Source of the DNA: an uncultured Candidatus Competibacteraceae bacterium
GTDB lineage: Bacteria > Pseudomonadota > Gammaproteobacteria > Competibacterales > Competibacteraceae
DNA length: 21,233 nt
Assembly (NCBI GenBank): GCA_937960715.1
Contig: CALGOO010000121.1
Coordinates: forward strand, 1-21,233
Direction of reading: 5' to 3'
In this document: piece after piece, positions 15,034-21,233 of the stretch
Position numbering within the stretch: the stretch's first letter is position 1
Layout: each line of letters begins with the position of its first letter
Notes under the pieces: model-generated
Told to the model about the DNA's origin: nothing
What the model saw: the letters and a program-made list of their open reading frames with translations, nothing else
Databases searched by the model: none
Program-made: the position numbers and the translations under genes

Positions 15034-15138
15034 ATGAGTAAAGGCGCCGATATCAAGAAAGAACCCAAGAAGAAACCGACCAAGACCTTGAAAGAGAAGA
15101 AGGCCGAAAAAAAGTCCAAAAAGGAAAGCAAGGGTTGA
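15034..15138 (+). CDS. 34-residue lysine-rich small protein
   Basis: A very short gene with an excellent ribosome-binding site (CGAGGAGGAAACC just before ATG). It encodes MSKGADIKKEPKKKPTKTLKEKKAEKKSKKESKG in sense, beginning MSKGADIKKEPKKKP and ending KKSKKESKG. About half of the residues are lysine; there are no aromatic residues or cysteines. Comparable tiny MSKG...KK...K proteins occur in other proteobacteria without a known role. The composition suggests an unstructured, nucleic-acid- or polyanion-binding peptide. The upstream 230 bases hold no other supported gene; it converges on tsaC. Confidence 0.7.
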   Translation: MSKGADIKKEPKKKPTKTLKEKKAEKKSKKESKG

Positions 15139-15178
15139 ACGGCTGATTGCGCAATCCTTTCCAGGGGCGGAAGACCGT

Positions 15179-15736
15179 TCAGCCGCCGCGCACCCGTCGC
15201 CCGGTGCGCAGGTCGCGGATTTCCGTCGGTCGGGCCGCGCCGCCAGTCGGGCCGGGCAACAGACAGTCGATCGCCGTTCCCAGTTGCCGGCGCACCGCCA
15301 GCGCGCAGCGGGCCGGGGGCCGGCCGCTGAAGTTGGCGCTGGTGGAAACCAGCGGGTGTCCGCAGGCCCGGCACAGCGCCGCGGCGAGTGGATGGGCAGT
15401 CACCCGCACCGCCAGGGTATCGTGCTGGCCGCGCAGCCAGCGCGGTGTGTTCGGCCGGGTGGGAATCAGCCAGGTATGGGGACCGGGCCAGGTGGTGGCC
15501 AGGCGGGCGTGGTCGGCTTCGGTCAGCGGTTGCAGGAACAGCGCGAGTTGGGCGAAGTCGGCCGCGATCAGAATGAGTCCCTTGCGGGGCGACCGGCGTT
15601 TGAGCGCCAGCAGCCGCCGCACCGCCTTTTCGTTGCGCGGGTCGCAGCCCAGGCCATAGACCGCCTCGGTGGGATAGGCGATGAGGCCGCCGGCTTTCAC
15701 CGCGCGGGCGGCGGCGCGCAGTCGCAATGAGTTCAT
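15179..15736 (-). CDS. tsaC: Threonylcarbamoyl-AMP synthase TsaC
   Basis: A 185-residue YrdC/Sua5-domain enzyme that makes L-threonylcarbamoyl-AMP from threonine, bicarbonate and ATP, the first step of t6A formation at tRNA position 37. Characteristic motifs are GGLIAYPTEAVYGLGCDP (about 16–33), LALKRRSPRKGLILIA (about 43–58), TWPGPHTWLIP and HPLVSTSANFSGRPP (about 126–140). The length matches TsaC rather than the longer Sua5. It begins three bases after the topA stop, so it is the last gene of that transcript. The same smg–topA–tsaC/dprA grouping is widespread in gammaproteobacteria. Confidence 0.94.
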   Translation of the reverse strand: MNSLRLRAAARAVKAGGLIAYPTEAVYGLGCDPRNEKAVRRLLALKRRSPRKGLILIAADFAQLALFLQPLTEADHARLATTWPGPHTWLIPTRPNTPRWLRGQHDTLAVRVTAHPLAAALCRACGHPLVSTSANFSGRPPARCALAVRRQLGTAIDCLLPGPTGGAARPTEIRDLRTGRRVRGG

Positions 15737-15739
15737 GCC

Positions 15740-18121
15740 CTAACCACCGCCGGAGCGCCGCGTCTTTGTGGGCGCGGCGCGGCGGCGGGCAGCCACTTTC
15801 TTCTTCTCGGGCGCCGCGCGCAACAGGCTTTCGCATTCGGCCAGGGTCAGGCTGACCGGTTCGCGGCCCTTGGGCAGGCGGACGTTCTTCTGGCCATCGG
15901 TGATGTAGGGACCGAACCGGCCGTTCAGAATTTGCACGGCGGAGCCGGAAAACTCCTGAAGGACCTTGTTGGCGGCCGCCTGCTGATGCGCGGCGATCAG
16001 TTCCAGCGCCCGCTCGCGACTGACGCGATACGGATCCTCGTTTTTCAGCGAGACATAGTGCTTGCCGTAGCGCACGTAGGGCCCAAATCGCCCGATATTG
16101 GCCTGGATCGGCTCGCCAGCGGCGGTCGCGCCCAAATCGCGCGGCAGCTGGAACAGGGCCAGCGCCTCCTCCAGGGTGATGGTGTCCAGACGCTGTTCCG
16201 GCCGCAGGCTGGCGAAGCGCGGTTTTTCGGCGTCCTCCTTGTCGCCGATCTGCGCGAACGGTCCGAACCGGCCCATCCGTACCGAAACGGGTTTGCCGGT
16301 TTGGGGGTCATGGCCCAGCTCACGGCCTTGCACCACCTCCTGGCGCGAGACTTTCTCGGTCTTTTCCTCGACCCGTCGCTTGAACGGGTCCCAGAAATCC
16401 CGCATCAGCGGCAACCAGTCCTCCTCGCCGCGCGACACCGCATCCAGATCGTCCTCCAGTCGGGCGGTGAATTCGTAGTCCACGTATTGCGTGAAATGCT
16501 GGGTCAGAAAGCGGTTGACGATCCGACCAATGTCGGTCGGTTGGAAGCGGCGGTTGTCCAGCACCGCGTAGTCGCGGGCCAGCAGAGTCGAGATGATCGT
16601 CGCGTAAGTGGAGGGTCGGCCAATGCCATACTCCTCCAGCGTCTTGACCAGGCTGGCCTCGGAATAGCGCGGCGGCGGCTCGGTGAAGTGTTGTTCCGCT
16701 CGCAGCGCCAGCAGGTCCACCCACTCGCCCTCCCGCAATGACGGCAGCGCCCGACCTTCGTCTTCCTCGGTCGGATCGTCCACGTCTTCGCGGTACACCG
16801 CCATGAAGCCGAGATCGGCGACGGTCGAGCCGGTGGCGCGGAAGCTGTTGCCGGGACCGCAGGCCAGATCGACGGCGACCGTGTCGAGCGTGGCCGGAAT
16901 CATCTGGCAGGCGACGGTGCGCTTCCAGATCAACTCGTACAGCGTGTATTGGTCGGTGTTGAGGTGGGCGCGAATGTCTTCTGGCAGCATCGCGATCGTG
17001 GTCGGACGGATCGCCTCGTGCGCTTCCTGGGCGTTCTTGGCCTTGGTCTTGAACCGCCGCGGACTGGCTGGCAAGTTGCGCGCGCCATAGCGTTCGGCGA
17101 TCAGCGCGCGGATATCATCAAGGGCGTCCTGGGCCAGGTTGACCGAGTCGGTGCGCATGTAGGTGATCAGCCCGACCGCGCCCTGGCCGGTATCGATGCC
17201 CTCGTACAATTGCTGGGCGACGCGCATGGTGCGCTGGGTGGAAAAGCCCAGCTTGCGCGAGGCTTCCTGTTGCAGGGTCGAAGTAGTGAACGGGGCGGCG
17301 GGGTTGCGCTTGCGCTGCTTGCGTTCGACCCGGTTCACTCGCAGTCGGCCAATCACAGCGTCGTCCACCGCGCCGGATTCGATCCGCTGAGCGTGGGCGG
17401 CGGCCCGCAGCGTCCGTTCCATGGCATGCGCCTGTTCGCCGTCGGCGATACTGAATTGCGCCAGTTTTTCACCCCCGTATTCGGCCAGCCGGGCGTCGAA
17501 CGGTTGACCGGTCCTGGCGGCGTCGGCCTCCAGCGTCCAGTACTCGCGCGCCTGAAAGCGCTCGATCTCTTCCTCGCGCTCGACGATCATCCGCAGCGCC
17601 GGCGATTGCACCCGACCGGCGGACAGGCCCGGCCGGATTTTCTTCCACAGCAGGGGTGACAGGTTGAAACCAACCAGATAATCCAGCGCCCGCCGGGCTT
17701 GTTGGGCATTGACCAGGTCCAGCGCCAGCGCGCGAGGGTGGGCGACGGCGTCCTGAATCGCCCGTTGGGTCACCTCGTGAAACACTACCCGTCGCACCGG
17801 TTTGTCCTTGAGCAACTCGCGCTGGCGCAGGATTTCGTACAGATGCCAGGAAATGGCCTCGCCCTCGCGATCCGGGTCGGTGGCCAGATACAGCGCCTCG
17901 GCCTTGGCGACCGCCTTGGCGATGGCTTCGATATACCGCTCGTTCTTCTCGATGATCTGGTATTTCATCGCGAAGTCATGGTTCGGATCGACCGCGCCCT
18001 CCTTGGGAATCAGGTCGCGCACGTGGCCGTAGGAGGCCAGAACCTCGAAGTCCTTGCCCAGATATTTTTTGATCGTCTTCGCCTTGGCGGGCGATTCCAC
18101 GATGACCAGGTTCTTGCTCAT
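15740..18121 (-). CDS. topA: DNA topoisomerase I (type IA)
   Basis: Relaxes negative supercoils by transient single-strand cleavage. The N-terminal Toprim domain begins KNLVIVESPAKAKTIKKYLG and contains TDPDREGEAISWH. The core includes RPGLSAGRVQSPAL and the catalytic Tyr near residue 321 in GLITYMRTDSVNL. The C terminus has three GRFGP(F/Y) repeat modules (Topo C-terminal repeats) and a basic tail. It lacks the cysteine zinc ribbons of E. coli TopA. The length of about 793 residues suits the zinc-free form. The start is taken as the second of two close Met codons (18121), since family members start M-x-K-x-L-V-I-V-E-S; ATG 18127 is possible. No clear ribosome-binding site is seen for either. 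Confidence 0.95.
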   Translation of the reverse strand: MSKNLVIVESPAKAKTIKKYLGKDFEVLASYGHVRDLIPKEGAVDPNHDFAMKYQIIEKNERYIEAIAKAVAKAEALYLATDPDREGEAISWHLYEILRQRELLKDKPVRRVVFHEVTQRAIQDAVAHPRALALDLVNAQQARRALDYLVGFNLSPLLWKKIRPGLSAGRVQSPALRMIVEREEEIERFQAREYWTLEADAARTGQPFDARLAEYGGEKLAQFSIADGEQAHAMERTLRAAAHAQRIESGAVDDAVIGRLRVNRVERKQRKRNPAAPFTTSTLQQEASRKLGFSTQRTMRVAQQLYEGIDTGQGAVGLITYMRTDSVNLAQDALDDIRALIAERYGARNLPASPRRFKTKAKNAQEAHEAIRPTTIAMLPEDIRAHLNTDQYTLYELIWKRTVACQMIPATLDTVAVDLACGPGNSFRATGSTVADLGFMAVYREDVDDPTEEDEGRALPSLREGEWVDLLALRAEQHFTEPPPRYSEASLVKTLEEYGIGRPSTYATIISTLLARDYAVLDNRRFQPTDIGRIVNRFLTQHFTQYVDYEFTARLEDDLDAVSRGEEDWLPLMRDFWDPFKRRVEEKTEKVSRQEVVQGRELGHDPQTGKPVSVRMGRFGPFAQIGDKEDAEKPRFASLRPEQRLDTITLEEALALFQLPRDLGATAAGEPIQANIGRFGPYVRYGKHYVSLKNEDPYRVSRERALELIAAHQQAAANKVLQEFSGSAVQILNGRFGPYITDGQKNVRLPKGREPVSLTLAECESLLRAAPEKKKVAARRRAAPTKTRRSGGG

Positions 18122-18250
18122 GAACATGATGGGAATGACGGTGACGGATGACGCCGACGGGGATCGGAAGATCGGGGAGGGTGGCGACGCCCGTCGGAAT
18201 CCGCCGGCGCGGCGGCTGTCGGGAACGCGGAAGGGCTTGTCGCGGCTCGC

Positions 18251-18721
18251 CTAATGAAGGTAGCCGGGAATGTCGTCGAACACCAGGTCTTCCAGCCAGG
18301 CGCAGGCTTCTTCCCGACCGGGTTGATTGAACAGCACCATCAGGATGATCCATTTCAACCGATGCAAGCCGATGTCGTCGGACTCCAGCGCCATGACCCG
18401 GTCGATGACCAGTTCGCGGGTTTCCGAGTCGAGGATGCCGGTCTGCTCCAGCAACAACAGGAAACCCTGGCATTCCACATCCAGTTTGTCCAGTTCCGGA
18501 CCGACGTAGATGCGGCAGGAGCCAGGATTGACCACGAGCGGGGCCGTCCGCCGATCCACCAGGCTGTCGAGCCACTCGAACGCCCGATGAATTTCCCGCG
18601 AGGGAAAGCCGGCGGCCAACAACTCACCTTGGATCGAGGCGCGGTCGGGATCGGGGTCCGCCTCGTCGTCCATGTAGTTTTGAAACAGATACATCAGCAC
18701 GTCCAGTACGTTTTCTTTCAT
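18251..18721 (-). CDS. smg: Smg family protein (DUF494)
   Basis: A 156-residue acidic cytoplasmic protein of the Smg/DUF494 family, found in beta- and gammaproteobacteria between dprA and topA. Diagnostic stretches are the start MKENVLDVLMYLFQNYMDDE, LLAAGFPSREIHRAFEWLDSL, SCRIYVGPELDKLDVECQGFLLLLEQ and ALESDDIGLHRLKWIILMVLFNQPG. Its biochemical function is unknown. It lies 123 bases upstream of topA and 116 bases downstream of dprA; the latter gap holds two GC-rich hairpins. Confidence 0.93.
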   Translation of the reverse strand: MKENVLDVLMYLFQNYMDDEADPDPDRASIQGELLAAGFPSREIHRAFEWLDSLVDRRTAPLVVNPGSCRIYVGPELDKLDVECQGFLLLLEQTGILDSETRELVIDRVMALESDDIGLHRLKWIILMVLFNQPGREEACAWLEDLVFDDIPGYLH

Positions 18722-18747
18722 TCCGGGGCTCGTTTGGAAAGTACGAA

Positions 18748-18769
18748 GCCCCCGCCGTCGGGCGGGGGC
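18748..18769 (-). terminator. GC-rich hairpin between dprA and smg (distal)
   Basis: A perfect nine-base-pair stem GCCCCCGCC/GGCGGGGGC with a four-base loop. On the minus strand it is followed by TTCGTACTTT, only weakly T-rich. It could end dprA transcription or modulate smg expression. Confidence 0.4.
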
Positions 18770-18801
18770 GCCGGCGCGGGAGAATGCGGGCGCACGCGAA
18801 A

Positions 18802-18823
18802 CCGCCGCCCGGTTGGGCGGCGG
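18802..18823 (-). terminator. GC-rich hairpin just after dprA
   Basis: A perfect nine-base-pair stem CCGCCGCCC/GGGCGGCGG with a four-base loop, 14 bases past the dprA stop. On the minus strand it is followed by TTTCGCG, a short T-run. It is a plausible intrinsic terminator or attenuator of the LysM–dprA unit. Confidence 0.5.
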
Positions 18824-18837
18824 ATGGCTTCATGGGA

Positions 18838-19914
18838 TTAGCTTTTCATGCGGCCATACAGACCGCCCGGGATGGCTGCCACGTAACCCTCGAGTTCCAG
18901 GATCAACAGCATGGAGGAAACCGCTTCCGCCGTCAATCGGCACCGATCCACCAGCAGGTCGATACCCACCGGCTCGTCGCCCATGGCGACCAGCAATTGC
19001 CGATAGTCCTCGTCCAACGGCGCCGCCGAGGGGGTGACGGAGGGACCGAGCGCGGTTTCGTGGGTCGTCGCCGCCAGCGCGCCCAGTTCTTCCAGAATAT
19101 CCTCCGCGGTCTCCACCAGTTTCGCGCCCTGGCGGATCAGGGCGTGGCAGCCCTTGGCCAGCGGGTTGTGAATCGATCCGGGAACGGCGAATACTTCGCG
19201 GCCCTGTTCAAGGGCCAGGCGGGCGGTGATCAGCGAACCGCTCCGCGCGGCGGCCTCGACCACCAGAACGCCCAGCGCCAGCCCGCTGATCAACCGGTTG
19301 CGCTGGGGGAAGTTTCCCGCGGCCAGCGAGGCGCCCGTGGGAAATTCCGAAACGAGCGCGCCGCGCTCGGCGATGGCGTGAGCTAAATCCCGGTGCTGGG
19401 CGGGATAGACCCGATCCAGGCTGGTGCCCATGACCGCGATGGTTCGGCCACCGGTCAGCGCGCCTTGGTGAGCGGCGGCGTCGATGCCGAACGCCAGTCC
19501 ACTGGTGATGAGCAGCCCACATTCGGCCAGATGCGCGGCGAAGCGCTGGGCGGTTTCGCGGCCCAGCGGGGTAGGGTTGCGGGAGCCGACGATGGCCAGT
19601 TGCGGCAACCGCAGGCAATCCGGATCGCCGTGGACGAACAGCAGGGGTGGCGAGTAGGCGATTTGCCGCAACAGCGGCGGGTAACGGGGGTCGTCCAGCC
19701 GCAACAGATGGTTGCCGGGTCGTTCCAGCCAGGTCAAATCCTCTTCCACCCGGCGCCAGTCGGGCCGGCGCAGATAATCCAGCGCCGCGTCGGGAAGTTC
19801 CAGTGACCGCAACGCGACGCCGTCGGCGGCGAACACCGCCGCCGCCGACCCGAAACGCTCCAGCAACCGGGCGAACCGCGCGGGTCCGATGCCCGGCGCC
19901 CGCAGCAACGCCAA
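18838..19914 (-). CDS. dprA: DNA-processing protein DprA
   Basis: Single-strand DNA-binding protein that loads RecA on incoming DNA during natural transformation. After a helical N-terminal domain (LLRAPGIGPARFARLLERFGS) comes the Rossmann-like DNA-processing domain with LAIVGSRNPTPLGRETA (about 107–123), SGLAFGIDAAAHQGAL, NRLISGLALGVLVVEAAARSGSLITARLA and FAVPGS. A winged-helix C terminus (DEPVGIDLLVDRCRLTAEAVSSMLLILELEG, Z-DNA-binding-like) is present. Full catalytic architecture is kept. The first canonical start in frame is TTG 19914, without a good ribosome-binding site, and it leaves the N terminus shorter than usual. The frame is open upstream, and a CTG at 19957–19959 overlaps the LysM gene stop. 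Confidence 0.93.
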   Translation of the reverse strand: MALLRAPGIGPARFARLLERFGSAAAVFAADGVALRSLELPDAALDYLRRPDWRRVEEDLTWLERPGNHLLRLDDPRYPPLLRQIAYSPPLLFVHGDPDCLRLPQLAIVGSRNPTPLGRETAQRFAAHLAECGLLITSGLAFGIDAAAHQGALTGGRTIAVMGTSLDRVYPAQHRDLAHAIAERGALVSEFPTGASLAAGNFPQRNRLISGLALGVLVVEAAARSGSLITARLALEQGREVFAVPGSIHNPLAKGCHALIRQGAKLVETAEDILEELGALAATTHETALGPSVTPSAAPLDEDYRQLLVAMGDEPVGIDLLVDRCRLTAEAVSSMLLILELEGYVAAIPGGLYGRMKS

Positions 19915-19955
19915 GAGCCAGGCCGGTTCGGCGACCGAAGTCGAGTCGTCCCGGT

Positions 19956-21107
19956 TCAGGGGGTGGTTACTCGATCTTGCAGGCGAATGGATCGTTCGGC
20001 TTGCATCACCAGCCCGTAGCTGACCAGGTCGTGAACCTTGTAGACCATCAGCAGGCCGGAGCGCTCGCCGGGCAGTTTCACGGTTCCGCCGGAGACAGGA
20101 TCGTCGACGGTGCGGTCCTTGCCGTAAATGGCGAGGACGTGGCCGGGCTGAAGACCTTCCTGGGCGCCCAGATTGACGACGACGCTGCTGTATTGGCTGA
20201 TTTGGGTGACGTCGGTGTCCAGCTTGGCCAGGATGAAACCTTCGGTGTCGGGCGGAGCCGGATGGGGCTCGAAATTGTAAAGTTCGTTTTCTGGTTCAAA
20301 CTCGATCAGTCGGTCACCAGGACGAACCGGTGCGACGGTGCGGGTCAGAGTGAAAGTGGCCGGGTCACCGTCCTTGTCGAGGAGCGCCTGGCCCAGGTAG
20401 ATACCGGCGGTGCCCAGATAGCGGCCGGAACCGGGCTCGCGCAATTCCTCGCCGGGACGGAACACCTGATAGCGCGGCTGGTCGAACAAGGCGCCGCGGG
20501 CGTAAACCCGGTCCTGATCGGCGTAAACCACCTGGTTGTCGTCGTCGGCCACAATGTAGGGCGTTTCCCTCCATTGCGCTTGGCTCATCACCACGGCGCG
20601 GGTCAGGAACGACTCGACCGCGGCGCGGGGCACCGGAAGAATGGGTTGGGTCAAGGTTTCGATCCGAACCTCCGGCGACAGCTTGAGCAGTGGAACCTCC
20701 ACGCGCTCGGCGACTTCCAGCTGAGGCTTGCCGCCAGGGTCGTGGCTGAATTTGAGCACGTCGCCGGGATAGATGCGGTTGGGGTTGCGGAGCTGCGGGT
20801 TTTGCCGCCAGATGTCCCGCCACTGCCAGGGATTCTGGAGAAATCGCTGGGCGATGCTCCACAGGGTGTCGCCGGGCGCCACGGTGTAGGTTTGGGGATG
20901 GTCGGGACGCAACGCGACCGGCGCCGCCGCGCTGGTGACCGCGTCGGCATTCGTCACGACCGCCTTCGACCCCGAGGTCGGCGGCGGTTCGCCTTGGTCT
21001 GGGTTGGATTCAGGCTGGGGGGGCGTTTGGGCGCACGCCCCGAGCAGAATCGCCATCGCCAGCGGCAGAGCCGCCCCGAGGCGCCTTGAGGAACGCGTGG
21101 TGTTCAT
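19956..21107 (-). CDS. LysM domain lipoprotein
   Basis: A 383-residue putative outer-membrane-associated lipoprotein. The N terminus is basic, then hydrophobic (LPLAMAILLGAC), with the lipobox LGAC and Cys25 as the lipidation site. A Pro/Ser-rich linker (26–70) leads to one LysM domain (about 73–118, YTVAPGDTLWSIAQRFL ... NRIYPGDVLKF) that binds peptidoglycan. The remaining 260 residues are conserved in LysM proteins encoded upstream of dprA in other gammaproteobacteria (compare P. aeruginosa PA0020) but have no assigned function. ATG is preceded by a purine-rich GGAGGATGAGCAAGGA stretch. TATACT (minus strand, 21169–21174) could be a -10 box, but no matching -35 is seen. It is the first gene of a minus-strand unit with dprA. 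Confidence 0.92.
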   Translation of the reverse strand: MNTTRSSRRLGAALPLAMAILLGACAQTPPQPESNPDQGEPPPTSGSKAVVTNADAVTSAAAPVALRPDHPQTYTVAPGDTLWSIAQRFLQNPWQWRDIWRQNPQLRNPNRIYPGDVLKFSHDPGGKPQLEVAERVEVPLLKLSPEVRIETLTQPILPVPRAAVESFLTRAVVMSQAQWRETPYIVADDDNQVVYADQDRVYARGALFDQPRYQVFRPGEELREPGSGRYLGTAGIYLGQALLDKDGDPATFTLTRTVAPVRPGDRLIEFEPENELYNFEPHPAPPDTEGFILAKLDTDVTQISQYSSVVVNLGAQEGLQPGHVLAIYGKDRTVDDPVSGGTVKLPGERSGLLMVYKVHDLVSYGLVMQAERSIRLQDRVTTP

Positions 21108-21233
21108 GATCCTTGCTCATCCTCCGAAGACATGGGCGGGAGTGTACCGAATCACCCCCATCGCGCAAAGTATAGCCCCGGCGCGGGGGTTTCTCGTATG
21201 ATTTCATCCGAATCATCGTTGCACGAATCGAAA

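Noticed and set aside
15136..15185. Hairpin between the lysine-rich gene and tsaC (TGAACGG/CCGTTCA or CGGCTGA/TCAGCCG)
   Set aside because: The loop is about 32 bases and there is no T-run, so a bidirectional terminator cannot be supported.
19647..21089. Plus-strand open frame of 480 codons opposite dprA and the LysM gene
   Set aside because: Antisense shadow of two well-supported genes.
21198..21233. Start of a plus-strand gene (ATG at 21198, reading MISSESSLHESK) and an ATGATT/AATCAT dyad at 21198–21216
   Set aside because: Only 12 codons are inside the window, with no clear RBS and no family match. A divergent gene is likely nearby, but its start may lie beyond the edge.

Overview
GC-rich chromosomal DNA from a gammaproteobacterium. 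Two gene neighbourhoods support this: a LysM lipoprotein–dprA–smg–topA–tsaC block, and a nagZ–hypoxanthine phosphoribosyltransferase–methylthioinosine phosphorylase block. Both resemble arrangements known from Pseudomonas-like and sulfur-oxidiser/GAO-like gammaproteobacteria. A Competibacter-type organism is a guess; there is no rRNA or other taxonomic marker to settle it. No tRNA, rRNA or CRISPR array was seen.

Layout. (1) 1–3117, plus strand: a sigma-54-type promoter, then ntrB–ntrC (nitrogen two-component system) and trmL (tRNA wobble methyltransferase). (2) 3027–6023: a small accessory island built from layered insertions. A nucleotidyltransferase-fold gene of the GSU2403 family sits directly behind trmL and seems to have displaced the original trmL 3' end, whose last codons and terminator survive about 1.2 kb away. 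An IS630-family element follows; its transposase gene is split by a 112-bp MITE-like repeat with an 8-bp target duplication. The IS abuts a 5'-truncated FGE-sulfatase/C-type-lectin-fold gene whose C terminus looks like the variable region of a diversity-generating retroelement (DGR) target. (3) 6177–7129, plus strand: a CYTH phosphohydrolase-like gene overlapping an L,D-transpeptidase gene. (4) 7144–11518, minus strand: a tightly coupled four-gene signalling operon (PAS histidine kinase, lone receiver, receiver–PP2C phosphatase, STAS protein). (5) 11595–14053, plus strand: nagZ, a purine phosphoribosyltransferase and S-methyl-5'-thioinosine phosphorylase, followed by a SAM methyltransferase and a 34-residue lysine-rich protein. 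(6) 15179–21107, minus strand: LysM lipoprotein, dprA, smg, topA and tsaC in transcription order.

How they fit together. NtrB/NtrC would control nitrogen-responsive sigma-54 promoters, apparently including their own. The four-gene operon has the parts needed to turn a sensor-kinase signal into dephosphorylation of an anti-anti-sigma (STAS) protein. The methylthioinosine phosphorylase releases hypoxanthine, which the neighbouring phosphoribosyltransferase can return to IMP. NagZ and the LysM and L,D-transpeptidase proteins act on peptidoglycan. Most unusual are the probable DGR-diversified remnant and the layered trmL/IS630/MITE insertions.
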